64,000 bases of DNA from Solwaraspora sp. WMMD791 (GCF_029581195.1 NZ_CP120737.1:5185001-5249000); one strand, 5' to 3'; shown: positions 46,033 to 55,279, numbered from the stretch's first letter. The notes: a model not told the origin generated them from the letters alone. Made by a program: numbers and translations.

Positions 46033-47964
46033 TCACCGCGCCTCGGTACGGATCCGTGGCTTCGGCGCCTCGGTGCTCTTCGGCGCGCTGCCCGGCCGGT
46101 AGATGGCGTACTGCTGCTGCTCGGCCGGCACGTCCGGGGCCGTCCAGGTCGGGGTGCGGCGCGGTCTGGCCGTCGCCGGTGCCGCCGTGGGCTCCGGCGA
46201 CGGATCCGGGGCCGATTCGCGACCGTCCGGGCGTTCCCGGGCCGGGGCGGCGGTGCTGTCGGTGCGCGGCTTGTCGGCGGCCGGATCCTCCAGGCGGGCC
46301 TCCGGCCGGACGGTGGACTGCTTGACCACCGTGCTCCGGTCACCGCCCTTGGTGCGGACCACGACCTGTTCCGGTTCGCGGGTCTCCCTGGTTTCCCGGA
46401 AGTACCGCAGATGCCAGGAGCTGCCGCCACCGGAGCCGCCGCGACCGCCCAGCTCGGTGATCCGCCGGTACGGGCGCAGCAACAGCCAGCCGACCATGCC
46501 GCAGAGCCAGATCAGCACCACCTGCAGCCAGCCCGGCAGGGTCGGCGTACTCATGATCAGATCGACGGCGAAGAGGTACACGGCCGCGCCGGTGCCGAAG
46601 ATCGCGATGTTGAAGATCGCGGCGACGACCGCGTTGCCGAGTCGGCGCATCCCGGCCCCGGCCGGGCGCAGCAGCCCGATGGTGCCGAGGATCGGTGCCG
46701 CGACCACCACCCAGCGGAAGAGCAGGAAGCCGAGCAGCACGAGCAGCGACGCCGCCAGGTCGAACATGGCGAACATGACCGCGGCGAAGATGGCGATCAG
46801 GCCGGTACCGACCCGGTCCATCTCGCGGATGCCCTGCAGGTGCTCGTACGCCTCCGGATCCTCGGTACGGATCTGTTCGGCCACCTTCATCCACTGCTGG
46901 TTCTTGGCCGAGATGATGGCGTCGCGTCGCGCCGGGTCGGCCCGCATCGCCTCGATCTCCACCCAGGTGAAGGCCTGGGCGTCGTACAACGCGAAGCCGT
47001 ACTTCTGCGCCGTCGGGCTGTCCGCCGACCCGAGCACCCCACGCAGCCAGTTGCGATAGATCATCGACGAGGTGATGGTGTCGCTGGCCCGGACGGCCGG
47101 CGGGCGCTGGTCGGCGCAGCGCTGCGCGTCGGCCTCCGGGCACTCCTCTGCCGGGATCTCGACGGCGCGGGGGCCGACCGCTTCGTGCACGACGCCGAGC
47201 GTGCTGGTCAGGGCGCCGTCGGCGAGGTTGGCCGAGCGCACCGGCCAGGCGGCGATCGCCGTCACCACCACCATGATCAGGACCGCCCACCCGGCGGTGG
47301 TGATCATGTTGCTCATGTCGGACTGTCGGGACCGCCAGATCAGGTAGAGGCCCACCACGCAGAGCGTGATCAGGCCGAAGACGGTGAAGACCTCCTCGTA
47401 GATGGCGGTGGTGGCCTGCTCCACCAGGGGGTCGGCCCAGGCGTACATGGTGCCCGGATCCCAGGCGCGTTCGCGGATCGCGTTCGAGGCGCCGATGATG
47501 GCCGTGGCCACCATCATCTCGAAGTTGGCGATGCCGTTGAACGCGCTGACGTCGACGTTGGTCACGCTGGACGCGCAGCCGCCGTCGAGGTCGTAGGTGG
47601 GGAACCGGTAGCCGGCGTACCCGTAGTTCATGTACAGCCCGCCCGCGCCCTCGGTCTGCTCCGGCTGGGTGGCGAACCAGCCGCCGAAGCCGGAGTCGGG
47701 AGCGCTCGGGGCCGGTGGCTTCAGACACTGGGCGCGGGCGGAGCCGACGTCCTCCAGGCGGTCGAGGCAGGCCCGGAAGTCGGCCTGCCACGCCTCCACC
47801 GGGCACAGGTTCGTCGGGTCCTGGGCCGGCAACTGGGCGACCGGGGCGATCGGGGCGGCCTGTGCGGCAGACCCCGCAGCCAGGACCGGCCAGGAGACGC
47901 TCGCCACGGCGGTGATCAGGACGGCGAGCAGTAGTGCGGTGCACCGGGTCGCGGTCCTCGCCAC
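46033..47964 (-). CDS. VirB6/TrbL-like polytopic channel protein
   Basis: 643 residues. Signal peptide or first helix (ALLLAVLITAVASVSWPVLA), a Cys-containing extracellular region, then six or so helices (FTVFGLITLCVVGLYLIW, GWAVLIMVVVTAIAAW, LIAIFAAVMFAMFDLAASLL and following, FNIAIFGTGAAVYLFAVDLI, VLIWLCGMVGWLLL), and a charged, proline-rich ~140-residue cytoplasmic tail. This matches the TrbL/VirB6 inner-membrane pore family. GGAGG before GTG 47964. Starts just after the VirB4-like gene stop, so co-transcribed. Confidence 0.85.
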   Translation of the reverse strand: MARTATRCTALLLAVLITAVASVSWPVLAAGSAAQAAPIAPVAQLPAQDPTNLCPVEAWQADFRACLDRLEDVGSARAQCLKPPAPSAPDSGFGGWFATQPEQTEGAGGLYMNYGYAGYRFPTYDLDGGCASSVTNVDVSAFNGIANFEMMVATAIIGASNAIRERAWDPGTMYAWADPLVEQATTAIYEEVFTVFGLITLCVVGLYLIWRSRQSDMSNMITTAGWAVLIMVVVTAIAAWPVRSANLADGALTSTLGVVHEAVGPRAVEIPAEECPEADAQRCADQRPPAVRASDTITSSMIYRNWLRGVLGSADSPTAQKYGFALYDAQAFTWVEIEAMRADPARRDAIISAKNQQWMKVAEQIRTEDPEAYEHLQGIREMDRVGTGLIAIFAAVMFAMFDLAASLLVLLGFLLFRWVVVAAPILGTIGLLRPAGAGMRRLGNAVVAAIFNIAIFGTGAAVYLFAVDLIMSTPTLPGWLQVVLIWLCGMVGWLLLRPYRRITELGGRGGSGGGSSWHLRYFRETRETREPEQVVVRTKGGDRSTVVKQSTVRPEARLEDPAADKPRTDSTAAPARERPDGRESAPDPSPEPTAAPATARPRRTPTWTAPDVPAEQQQYAIYRPGSAPKSTEAPKPRIRTEAR

Positions 47965-47965
47965 G

Positions 47966-50900
47966 TCACACCTCCAGGTCGCTGAGCGCTGATGGCAGTC
48001 CTGCCGGTGCCGACTGCGGTGTGCCGGGGGTGGTGTCCAGGTGGTCGAGCAGGCCGTCCACGTACGACACGTCGACCCGGACCTTCTGCACCCGTCCGTC
48101 CACGTCGCGCATGATGAACTCCCGGAAGCCGAGGCGGGCCGCCGACGAGCTGTCTACGCTGGACAACGAGGCGAGGGTCGCTTCGTAACCGTCGTCGACT
48201 GGGACCCGCAGCAGCCGCAGCGCTTCGGCGGCGATCTCCTCGTCCTCGGCGATGCGTCCGACGAAGACGGTGGAGACCAGGTTCTGAACGTCGAGGCCGA
48301 GAATGTCCTTCGGGTTCTGCGAGGAGACCAACGCCGCGAGGTTCCACTTGCGGGAGTCCCTGGCCAGGCGGACCAGGAAGGACCGGCCGGACCGCCAGCC
48401 CTCCATGAAGTGCGCCTCGTCGAGGCCGACCAGTTTGCGCGACGACATCGAGCCGCCGTAGCAGCGCCGTACGGCGAGCCGGTGCGCGGTGTGCAGCATC
48501 GGCAGCGCCAACGCCTCCTCCGCCGACCAGTACTCGCGTTCGATTTTGAGGTCCGGCAGCCGCAGCCCGGCCATGGTGATCACGGTCAACGCGGCGTCGG
48601 CACCGAGCAGCCCGGGCGACGGGGAGCCGAAGAACAGCAGCGCCAGCGGCATCTCGGCGGTGTCCAGCAGCAGGTTCGCCAGCTCCCGGCCGTCCTCGTC
48701 GATGCCGTTGAGGCAGGCGACGACGTTGTCGAGGGTCGAGGTCTCCTCGGCGGGGACCTGCCGGACCGCGTGCCGCAGCAGGGTGGCGGTCGACGACTCC
48801 CGGGCCACCTGTGGTGGCACCAGCATCATGCAGATGTCCTGGACCAGCATGCGCCGTTCGGCCCGTGCGTTGGAGACGGCGATCTCGTACTCGCGGTCGC
48901 CGGCGGCACCGGTCGCGAACTCCGCCCGGACCGGGGTCGGGATCAGCGAGTACGGCGCCAACGTCCCCTGTTCGGAGCCGGTCAGGTTGAGCACCCGTGA
49001 GTACGGCCGCAGCTCCGGCATGGCGCAGAGCCGGGCGAGCGGCCCGGACGGGTCGAGCAGCGTCACCTGGACGCCCCGGCGGGCAGCCAGGTATCCGAGG
49101 GCGCCGAGCAGGGTCGACTTGCCACCGCCGGGCTCGGCGACGAAGACGGCGAGCCCGGACCGTTCCCGGACCTCCATCGGGAAGTGCAGGTCGAGGAAGA
49201 CGGGTCGGCGGCAGGTGCCGGCGGTCCGCCCGATCAGGTCGCCACGGCGGTCGCCGACGGTCGACGCCGCCTGCGGCAGCGCGGCGGCGAGCAGCTTCAC
49301 CGGCATCCGTCGGATGTAGCCGGTGTTGGCCACCGGTTCGCCGGGGATGAACTCGCGGGCGAGCCAGTCCTGGTTCTTCGGATGCTGCAGCGAGATCCGC
49401 ATCTCACGGGAGTAGAGCTGGATGAGTCGGCGGGCGCGTTCCAGGCACTCCTCCCGGGTACGGCCGCCGACCGCGATGCGGTGCCAGCCGTGCGCCCGGG
49501 CGGACTCGACGGGCAGCCCGGTGGTCATCTCGTCGCCGATGTTGAGCGCCCGTTTCGCCAGGCGCTCCAGCTCCGGCGGGGCGTCGATGCCGTGTTCGGC
49601 GTAGTCGAGCTGCTGCGACCGGATCATGCGGAGCCGGTGTTCCAGGTTGCGGAACGAGTCGGTCGGGCCGAGCAGGTCGATCCGGGAGGAGATCTCCATC
49701 GGCCAGGGCAGCCGCTCGTGGAAGTGCATCCACGGCTCGTGCCGTTCGGGGATCTCCAGCGGTTCCATCCGGCCCACGGCCAGCACGGCGACGTGACGTT
49801 CCTCGCCGCTCATCCGGTTGACCAGCTTGAGCGTCGAGCCGTACGGGGTGCGGTAGCGCTCGATCTGCTCGGTGAGGGCGAGCAGATCGCCGCGGTCCCA
49901 GTTGCCGTCGCGGACCGGCGAGAGCATCGTCGGTGGGGTCATGCACAGGGCGACCGACCGGTAGAGCAACCATTCGAGTTCGCCGGCGGTCACCCGCCGG
50001 CCGCGCATGCCGAAGGCGCCGAGGACCTCGTCGAACTGGTCGACCATCCGGCTGAGCCGACGGCGTTCGCTCTCCGCGACGCCCCGGCCGAACAACCGCA
50101 GCACCCGCTCGGAGAGCGAGTCGCCGAGGGACCGCCGAGCGAAGGTGATGCCCAGGTAGGTCTGGCCTTCGGCGTGGTTGACCGACATCAGGTGCCGTTG
50201 GGCGGCGACCAGGTGGTCGGCCCAGGAGGCGGCTCCGTCGACGGCGGGCAGCGGGTGGGCGGTGAGCCCGTCGATGGTCCGGGCCCATTCGTCGGCGGGG
50301 AACGGCCGGGTGGTGCGGCGCAGGTGCAGCCGGAAGCCGGCGAGTCCGGCGTACTGCTCGGAGATCGCCGACAGCAGCACCTCCCGTTCGGCGTCGGGCC
50401 GGAAGGCCCAGCGCACCTCCGGGAGCCAGTACCAGGCGGTGACGGTGTTCGGGGTGAAGGTCAGGTGGCCGGCGATCTCGGTGATCGCGAGTTCGGCGGC
50501 GGGGTCGCGGTCGGTGAACTTGACCTTCGGGGGCCGTACCGGGACCGGCTTGATCGGCTTGTCGGACCGGGAGGTCTCGGCCTTGGGCCGCCGTCGTGGT
50601 CGCTTGCCGCCGGTGGTGGCCGGCGCGACACCGGCACCGGCTGCGGGGTCGGCCGCGCTGTCGACCGCCGCCCTGGCGGCTGCGGCGGCGTCCCGGTCGC
50701 CTCCGCCGGCGGCGGGGTCGCCTCGGCCGGCGGCGGCTGCGGGGGCGGGTCGGCCGGCTGCGGGGTCGCCTCGGCCGGCGGTGTCCCAGCCGGTCGGCGG
50801 CGGGCCGGGGATGTCGCCGGGCGCGACCGGGTCCGGCGAGGTCCGGGTCCGCGGTGCCGGGCGGTCCGGTGGCGTCGTCCGTGCCGTCGTCGCGGGGCGT

Positions 50901-51613
50901 GCGTCGGGGTGCGGGTGTCCCGTGCGGTCCGCCGGGGCGGAGCCGGGCCCGTGCGGTGCCGCCGGCTCCGTCGCCGGGACGGCCTCTGTCGCGGTACGGG
51001 GAGGTGGTGCCGCGCTCCGCCGCCGGGTCGCCGGGTCGGGGTGGTCGGCGGTCGGGCCGGTCAGGGCGGTGCCGATCCCGTCCGGTGGGGCTTCGGCGGG
51101 CCCGGAGCGGGCCGGCGGCGCCTGGGCGGGCCCGGAGCGGGCCGGCGGTGCGATGGCGCCGGGCGGGGCCTGCGGTGGGATCGCGGCGGGTCGCGCCGGG
51201 GGCTCGATGGCACTGGGTCGGTTCGGCGGTTCGATGGCGGTGGGCCGGGTGGGAGGCTGGATGGCCGGCCGGTGCCGCTGCGTGCTGGGGGTGGTGCCGG
51301 AGAAGAGGTCGAGGAAGGGCGAGTCGATGTCGCTGTGGTCGGTGGCACCGGAGGCCCGGGGGGTCGGCACCGGATGGTGCGGCGAGGTCGGCGTGGCCGG
51401 CCCGGAGGCGGTGCGGCCGGCGCGGGGGCCGCGGGTTGCCGACGGGGTCTGGAAGACCGCGACCGCGCCGTGGCTCGGGCTGGTGACGAGTTCGGTCTCG
51501 GGGGCCTCGTCCGAGTCGGTGCTGCGGTAGTCGTGTGATCGCTTACCGTTACCACCGTTGTCGGCCGGCTGACCTGCCGGGCGGGGGCCGCCCGGCGGGA
51601 ATGATCGACTCAT
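47966..51613 (-). CDS. VirB4/TraC-like secretion ATPase with long proline-rich N-terminus
   Basis: 1215 residues. The first ~345 are disordered (Pro, Ala, Arg), with short repeats such as RPSAIEPPARPAAI and PARSGPAQAPPARSGPAEAPP. The conserved part follows: a VirB4 N-terminal domain, then Walker A VAEPGGGKSTLL (K about 832), Walker B LVGLDEAHFM (~1063) and the ALVSSQNPKDILG block typical of VirB4/TraU ATPases. It should power pilus assembly or substrate transport. ATG 51613 has GAGG 8 nt upstream; the stop codon of a 23-codon ORF overlaps it. Confidence 0.9.
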   Translation of the reverse strand: MSRSFPPGGPRPAGQPADNGGNGKRSHDYRSTDSDEAPETELVTSPSHGAVAVFQTPSATRGPRAGRTASGPATPTSPHHPVPTPRASGATDHSDIDSPFLDLFSGTTPSTQRHRPAIQPPTRPTAIEPPNRPSAIEPPARPAAIPPQAPPGAIAPPARSGPAQAPPARSGPAEAPPDGIGTALTGPTADHPDPATRRRSAAPPPRTATEAVPATEPAAPHGPGSAPADRTGHPHPDARPATTARTTPPDRPAPRTRTSPDPVAPGDIPGPPPTGWDTAGRGDPAAGRPAPAAAAGRGDPAAGGGDRDAAAAARAAVDSAADPAAGAGVAPATTGGKRPRRRPKAETSRSDKPIKPVPVRPPKVKFTDRDPAAELAITEIAGHLTFTPNTVTAWYWLPEVRWAFRPDAEREVLLSAISEQYAGLAGFRLHLRRTTRPFPADEWARTIDGLTAHPLPAVDGAASWADHLVAAQRHLMSVNHAEGQTYLGITFARRSLGDSLSERVLRLFGRGVAESERRRLSRMVDQFDEVLGAFGMRGRRVTAGELEWLLYRSVALCMTPPTMLSPVRDGNWDRGDLLALTEQIERYRTPYGSTLKLVNRMSGEERHVAVLAVGRMEPLEIPERHEPWMHFHERLPWPMEISSRIDLLGPTDSFRNLEHRLRMIRSQQLDYAEHGIDAPPELERLAKRALNIGDEMTTGLPVESARAHGWHRIAVGGRTREECLERARRLIQLYSREMRISLQHPKNQDWLAREFIPGEPVANTGYIRRMPVKLLAAALPQAASTVGDRRGDLIGRTAGTCRRPVFLDLHFPMEVRERSGLAVFVAEPGGGKSTLLGALGYLAARRGVQVTLLDPSGPLARLCAMPELRPYSRVLNLTGSEQGTLAPYSLIPTPVRAEFATGAAGDREYEIAVSNARAERRMLVQDICMMLVPPQVARESSTATLLRHAVRQVPAEETSTLDNVVACLNGIDEDGRELANLLLDTAEMPLALLFFGSPSPGLLGADAALTVITMAGLRLPDLKIEREYWSAEEALALPMLHTAHRLAVRRCYGGSMSSRKLVGLDEAHFMEGWRSGRSFLVRLARDSRKWNLAALVSSQNPKDILGLDVQNLVSTVFVGRIAEDEEIAAEALRLLRVPVDDGYEATLASLSSVDSSSAARLGFREFIMRDVDGRVQKVRVDVSYVDGLLDHLDTTPGTPQSAPAGLPSALSDLEV

Positions 51614-51681
51614 GCCATCGCCTCGCACGCGTGGCTGCCGGAGTGGGTGCGGGCCGGCGTCCGGATGCCGGTGCAGGTCAT
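51610..51681 (-). CDS. Tiny ORF (23 codons) linking prgI and virB4 by double ATGA overlap
   Basis: Begins MTCTGIRTPA and ends HACEAMA. Its ATG overlaps the prgI stop (ATGA, 51678-51681) and its own stop overlaps the virB4 ATG (ATGA, 51610-51613). GGGAGGAG lies 5 nt before its ATG, the best ribosome site in the cluster. Three cysteines or more positive residues than expected by chance are not obvious. May be a coupling leader or a tiny peptide; translation is likely, function unknown. Confidence 0.5.
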   Translation of the reverse strand: MTCTGIRTPARTHSGSHACEAMA

Positions 51682-52040
51682 GCCAACTCCTCCCGGATCC
51701 TGATGTGGCTGGCGATCAGGCGTGGGTCCCGCTGCTCGGTCGCCGGTTCCCGGGTCCGGCGCCAGTCCGTGAGGGCGGTGCGCACGACCATCCGGGCCGG
51801 CCGGTCCGGGTCGACGTACCGGAAGATGAAGGAGGTCGTGACGATCGCGAGCGCGATCTCCCAGGCGGGGAAGAGTTCCACGTTGAAGGTGAACGCCCAG
51901 TGGACGAACATGTAGAACGGAACAAGTAGGATGAAAACCCCGTACTGGGCGTACGGCAGGTGGATCGGCAGCGTGTAGCCCGGCGGGCCCAGGTAGACCA
52001 ACCGGGCCCGGTAGATGTCGTCGTCGGTGCGCAGCCGCAT
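51678..52040 (-). CDS. PrgI-family T4SS membrane protein
   Basis: 120 residues: N-terminal basic stretch, YLGPPGYTLP, two close helices (YGVFILLVPFYMFVHWAF and WEIALAIVTTSFIFRYV), then a charged C-terminus (RTALTDWRRTREP). This is the PrgI/TcpE-type fold, a VirB3-like subunit encoded directly before VirB4 in Gram-positive T4SS. GGAG 6 nt before ATG 52040. Overlaps the tiny ORF. Confidence 0.85.
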   Translation of the reverse strand: MRLRTDDDIYRARLVYLGPPGYTLPIHLPYAQYGVFILLVPFYMFVHWAFTFNVELFPAWEIALAIVTTSFIFRYVDPDRPARMVVRTALTDWRRTREPATEQRDPRLIASHIRIREELA

Positions 52041-52055
52041 CTCGTGCTCCGCGCT

Positions 52056-52379
52056 CTATTCGAACATCAGGTTGATGAGGTAGTCGCCGACGAAGAACAG
52101 GGTCGCGGCACCGGCGATGAACGCCAGACCGACGATCGCGATCGCGGAGCTGGTCAGCACCTTGGAGATCTCGCCCTTGCTGGCCCGGCCGATGAAGATC
52201 ACGCCCAGTACGGCCAGCAGGATCGGGGCGACCTTGCTGGCGAGGAACGAGACGACGCCCTCGGTGTTGAAACCGGTCGGCGTGTCCGGCTCGCCGGTCG
52301 GCGCGGCCAGCAGCGACAGCGTGTCGACGGCGGAGACCACGCTGGCGTGGACCGCTTCGACGAGCGTCGTTTCGATCAT
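52056..52379 (-). CDS. VirB2/TrbC-like pilin candidate
   Basis: 107 residues with two hydrophobic segments (SKVAPILLAVLGVIFIGRA and SSAIAIVGLAFIAGAATLFF) joined by a short charged loop (SKGEISKV). It has the size and two-helix layout of VirB2/TrbC subunits, and sits first in the operon ahead of prgI. GGAGG 6 nt before ATG 52379. No classical signal peptide; the N-terminal ~45 residues are polar. Confidence 0.7.
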   Translation of the reverse strand: MIETTLVEAVHASVVSAVDTLSLLAAPTGEPDTPTGFNTEGVVSFLASKVAPILLAVLGVIFIGRASKGEISKVLTSSAIAIVGLAFIAGAATLFFVGDYLINLMFE

Positions 52380-52707
52380 GGGAACCTCCGGTGTGCGGCC
52401 GGCAGAGCCGGGGCACTGCAGTTGTCACACCTTGTGGGCGTCGTGGGTCGAGCCGCGAAGGTCGACCCTATGTCCGACGATCACTGCGTACGGTCACGAC
52501 GTCTGGGCACTTTGTCCAACTTCGGCCCTTCTTCTCAACCTTCGCCCCCACTGGCCCCCGGCAACTGCAAAGCGTACGGGCCACCCTTGTCTGGTACAAG
52601 CTGCGTGGAACCAGACCGACAGCGCCGCCCGCGACCGTTGTCTCATTCGAGGGTACCCACCGCGCCCGGTCGCGTCCGGCCACGAAGTGCGCCGGTACCG
52701 TCTACCC
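52380..52707. promoter_or_regulatory. Divergent region between T4SS-like operon and folP
   Basis: 328 bp, no gene seen. CAACTTCGGCCC and CAACCTTCGCCC (about 52517-52550) form an imperfect direct repeat that might bind a regulator. TAGGGT on the minus strand (52466-52471) is a candidate -10 for the pilin operon, giving a ~85-nt leader. The folP side ends in TACCGT. Confidence 0.4.
52696..52701 (+). promoter_or_regulatory. -10 box of probable leaderless promoter, folP
   Basis: TACCGT with a 6-nt gap to GTG 52708. Confidence 0.4.
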
Positions 52708-53637
52708 GTGACAGATCTACTACGCCCGGCCAGGCCGGTCGTGATGGGCGTCCTGAACGTCACGCCCGACTCCTTCTCCGACGGCGGGCGGTACGCCGAC
52801 CTCGACGCCGCCGTCGCGCACGGGGTCCGGCTGCACCGCGACGGCGCGGACCTGGTCGACGTCGGCGGCGAGTCCACCCGGCCCGGAGCACAGCGGGTCG
52901 ACCCGGAGACCGAGGTGGCCCGGGTAATACCGGTCATCCGCGAGCTGGCCGCCGCTGGCGTACCGATGAGCATCGACACCACCCGGGCCCGGGTGGCCGA
53001 CGCCGCGCTCGCCGCCGGGGTGAGCGTGGTCAACGACGTCTCCGGTGGCCTGGCCGACCCGGCGATGGGCGCCGTGGTCGCGGCCGCCGGCTGCCAGTGG
53101 ATCCTGATGCACTGGCGGGGCCACTCCGACCGGATGCAGGACCTGGCCGACTACCGCGACGTGGTCGCCGAGGTCCGTGCGGAACTCGCCGCGCGGGTCG
53201 ACGCCGCGCTCGCCGCCGGGGTGGCCGCCGAGCGGATCGTCGTCGACCCCGGCCTCGGCTTCGCCAAACGTCCGGAACACAACTGGCAGCTCACCGTCCA
53301 CCTGGGTGAGCTGCTCCGCCTCGGCTATCCGCTGCTCTTCGCCGCCAGTCGCAAGTCCTACCTGGGGCGGCTGCTCGCCGATCCGGACGGCACGCCCCGC
53401 CCGGTGGACCAGCGGGCCGCCGCGACCACCGCGACCAGCCTGCTGGCCGTCGCCGCCGGTGCCTGGGGGGTCCGCGTGCACGATGTGCGGGACACCGTCG
53501 ACGCGCTCGCCGTCTGGCAGGCCAGCGGTCGTCCCGCGCTCACCACCCGGCCCCCGCAGCCGACGACGGCTCCGAGTCACCGACCCGACCACCGGAGCCG
53601 GCCCACTGAACCGATCACGGGAGCCGACGATGACTGA
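52708..53637 (+). CDS. folP: Dihydropteroate synthase
   Basis: 309 residues. Joins dihydropterin pyrophosphate and p-aminobenzoate; target of sulfonamides. Motifs: VVMGVLNVTPDSFSDGG, DVGGESTRPGA, VPMSIDTTRA, VNDVSGG, VDPGLGFAKRPEHNW and LLFAASRKSYLG. The C-terminal ~40 residues are low complexity (PPQPTTAPSHRPDHRSRP). GTG 52708 with a leaderless-type -10. Overlaps folB by 8 nt. In relatives folP normally follows folE closely. Confidence 0.96.
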   Translation: MTDLLRPARPVVMGVLNVTPDSFSDGGRYADLDAAVAHGVRLHRDGADLVDVGGESTRPGAQRVDPETEVARVIPVIRELAAAGVPMSIDTTRARVADAALAAGVSVVNDVSGGLADPAMGAVVAAAGCQWILMHWRGHSDRMQDLADYRDVVAEVRAELAARVDAALAAGVAAERIVVDPGLGFAKRPEHNWQLTVHLGELLRLGYPLLFAASRKSYLGRLLADPDGTPRPVDQRAAATTATSLLAVAAGAWGVRVHDVRDTVDALAVWQASGRPALTTRPPQPTTAPSHRPDHRSRPTEPITGADDD

Positions 53638-53992
53638 CCGGATCCAGCTCACCGGGCTGCGGGCCCGTGGCCGGCACGGCGTCTACCCGCAGGAGCGGGC
53701 GGCCGGCCAGGACTTCGTCGTGGACGTCGTACTCGAACTGGACCTCGCCCCGGCGGTCCGGACGGACCAGGTCGAGCAGACCGTGCACTACGGTGACCTC
53801 GCCGGCCAGCTCGTCGCCGTCGTGGCCGGCGAGCCGGTGAACCTGATCGAGACGCTGGCCGACCGGCTCGCGGCGGTCTGCCTGGCCGACCCCCGGGTCC
53901 GGAGCGCGACGGTCACCGTCCACAAGCCGCAGGCACCGATCCCGCACGAGTTCGCCGACGTCGCGGTCACCCTCACCCGGAGCCGGTCGTGA
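53630..53992 (+). CDS. folB: Dihydroneopterin aldolase
   Basis: 120 residues; cleaves dihydroneopterin to 6-hydroxymethyl-dihydropterin. RIQLTGLRARGRHGVYPQER, YGDLAGQLVAVV, NLIETLADRLA and TVHKPQAPIPHEFADVAVTL (catalytic Lys) are present. Overlaps folP by 8 nt and folK by 4 nt; GGGAG before the ATG. Confidence 0.96.
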   Translation: MTDRIQLTGLRARGRHGVYPQERAAGQDFVVDVVLELDLAPAVRTDQVEQTVHYGDLAGQLVAVVAGEPVNLIETLADRLAAVCLADPRVRSATVTVHKPQAPIPHEFADVAVTLTRSRS

Positions 53993-54516
53993 CCCGGGCG
54001 GTGCTCGCCCTGGGCAGCAACCTCGGCGACCGGTACGCGCGGTTGCGCGACGCGGTGCGGGCGCTCGACGACGTACTGCTGGTGGTGTCGGGGGTGTACG
54101 AGAACCCGCCGTGGGGTGATCCCGCGCAGCCGGACTACCTGAACGCGGTCGTCCTCGTCGCCGACCCGGCTGCCGCTGCCGTCGACTGGCTGGACCGCTG
54201 CCGCGCCCTGGAGCAGGCCGCCGGGCGGGTGCGCGAGGCGGACCGGCCGTACGGACCCCGCAGCCTCGACGTGGACGTCGTCGCCGTCTGGTCCGCCGAC
54301 GGTTCGCCGGTGCACAGCGACGACCCGGAGCTGGTTCTGCCGCATCCCCGCGCCCACCTGCGGGCCTTCGTGCTGCGTCCGTGGATCGACATCGCGCCGT
54401 ACGGGCAGCTGCCGGGACACGGCTGGCTGACCGACCTGCTCGGTCGGGAACCCGTCGCGAGTGACCTGCGCGATCTGCGCCCGCGTCCGGATCTGCCGCT
54501 AGAGTCGGCACAGTGA
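53989..54516 (+). CDS. folK: 2-amino-4-hydroxy-6-hydroxymethyldihydropteridine pyrophosphokinase
   Basis: 175 residues. VLALGSNLGDR, YENPPWGDPAQPDYLNAVV, the family signature YGPRSLDVDVV, and LPHPRAHLRAFVL. Activates the pterin for folP. GTG start overlaps the folB stop (GTGA), so folP-folB-folK are translationally coupled. Confidence 0.96.
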   Translation: MTRAVLALGSNLGDRYARLRDAVRALDDVLLVVSGVYENPPWGDPAQPDYLNAVVLVADPAAAAVDWLDRCRALEQAAGRVREADRPYGPRSLDVDVVAVWSADGSPVHSDDPELVLPHPRAHLRAFVLRPWIDIAPYGQLPGHGWLTDLLGREPVASDLRDLRPRPDLPLESAQ

Positions 54517-54550
54517 AGGTGCGTCTGTCGATCGCTGTGCCGGTGCTGCC

Positions 54551-55069
54551 GTGACCGGGCCCGGGGTCAGTCCGCGTGGCCGGGGGCCGGACGAGCCACG
54601 GATGGAACCCACCCGGGCCTCGACGCTCGTGGTGGCGGCGTTGGCGGCGGCCGCCGTCGGGTGGTGGGTGATCAGCACCTGGTACGTACGGATGCCGGTC
54701 TTCCCGTGGTTACCCTCTGTGACGCTGGCGGCTCTGGCGGTACTCGAGGGGTACGCGGCGATCAACACCCGCGCCCGCATCGACCGCCGGCCGGGCCAGG
54801 ATCCGGTCAACCCCCTGCTGGTCGCCAGGTTCGTGGTGCTGGCCAAGGCGTCGGCGCTCGCCGGAGCGATCTTCGCCGGCTTCTACGCGGGGCTGGTGCT
54901 GTGGCTGTTCATCCAGCAGACCCGGGCGGCGGACAACGATCTGCCTGCGGCCGTCAGTGGCCTCGCCGCGTCGCTCGCGCTGGTGGCGGCCGCCGTCTGG
55001 CTCGAACGCGCCTGCCGGGTGCCGGACCAGCCGGAGGATTCCGACACCCCGGAACCGCCCGTCGGCTGA
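54551..55069 (+). CDS. DUF3180 membrane protein
   Basis: 172 residues with four helices (TLVVAALAAAAVGWWVISTW, WLPSVTLAALAVLEGYAAIN, FVVLAKASALAGAIFAGFYA, GLAASLALVAAAVWLERACR). This is the small membrane protein that regularly follows folK in actinobacteria. GTG 54551, 34 bp after folK. Role unknown. Confidence 0.88.
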   Translation: MTGPGVSPRGRGPDEPRMEPTRASTLVVAALAAAAVGWWVISTWYVRMPVFPWLPSVTLAALAVLEGYAAINTRARIDRRPGQDPVNPLLVARFVVLAKASALAGAIFAGFYAGLVLWLFIQQTRAADNDLPAAVSGLAASLALVAAAVWLERACRVPDQPEDSDTPEPPVG

Positions 55070-55279
55070 GCCGTCGTCGGCTGCCGCCCGCACCGGTTCC
55101 GGTGGTCGCCTGCGCACACGGGGGGTGACGGCCGTACCCGGTCGCGGGTACGGTGCCAGCGACCGGTACCGCTCGACGCGCCACCGCGCCTGCCGCACTG
55201 GTCGATCGAACGACCAGGTCCACCTGCCGTCGTAATCCCGACCGACGGTGGTGGACGGGCACGGCAGAGGAGACGCGGT
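55070..55279. other. Intergenic region before the 474-residue membrane protein gene
   Basis: 210 bp; no gene seen. The GAGGAGACGCGGT before ATG 55280 is the ribosome site of the next gene. Confidence 0.4.

Noticed and set aside
39640-52379. Integrative conjugative element with att sites
   Set aside because: No integrase, excisionase, relaxase, tRNA gene or flanking direct repeats seen in the window.
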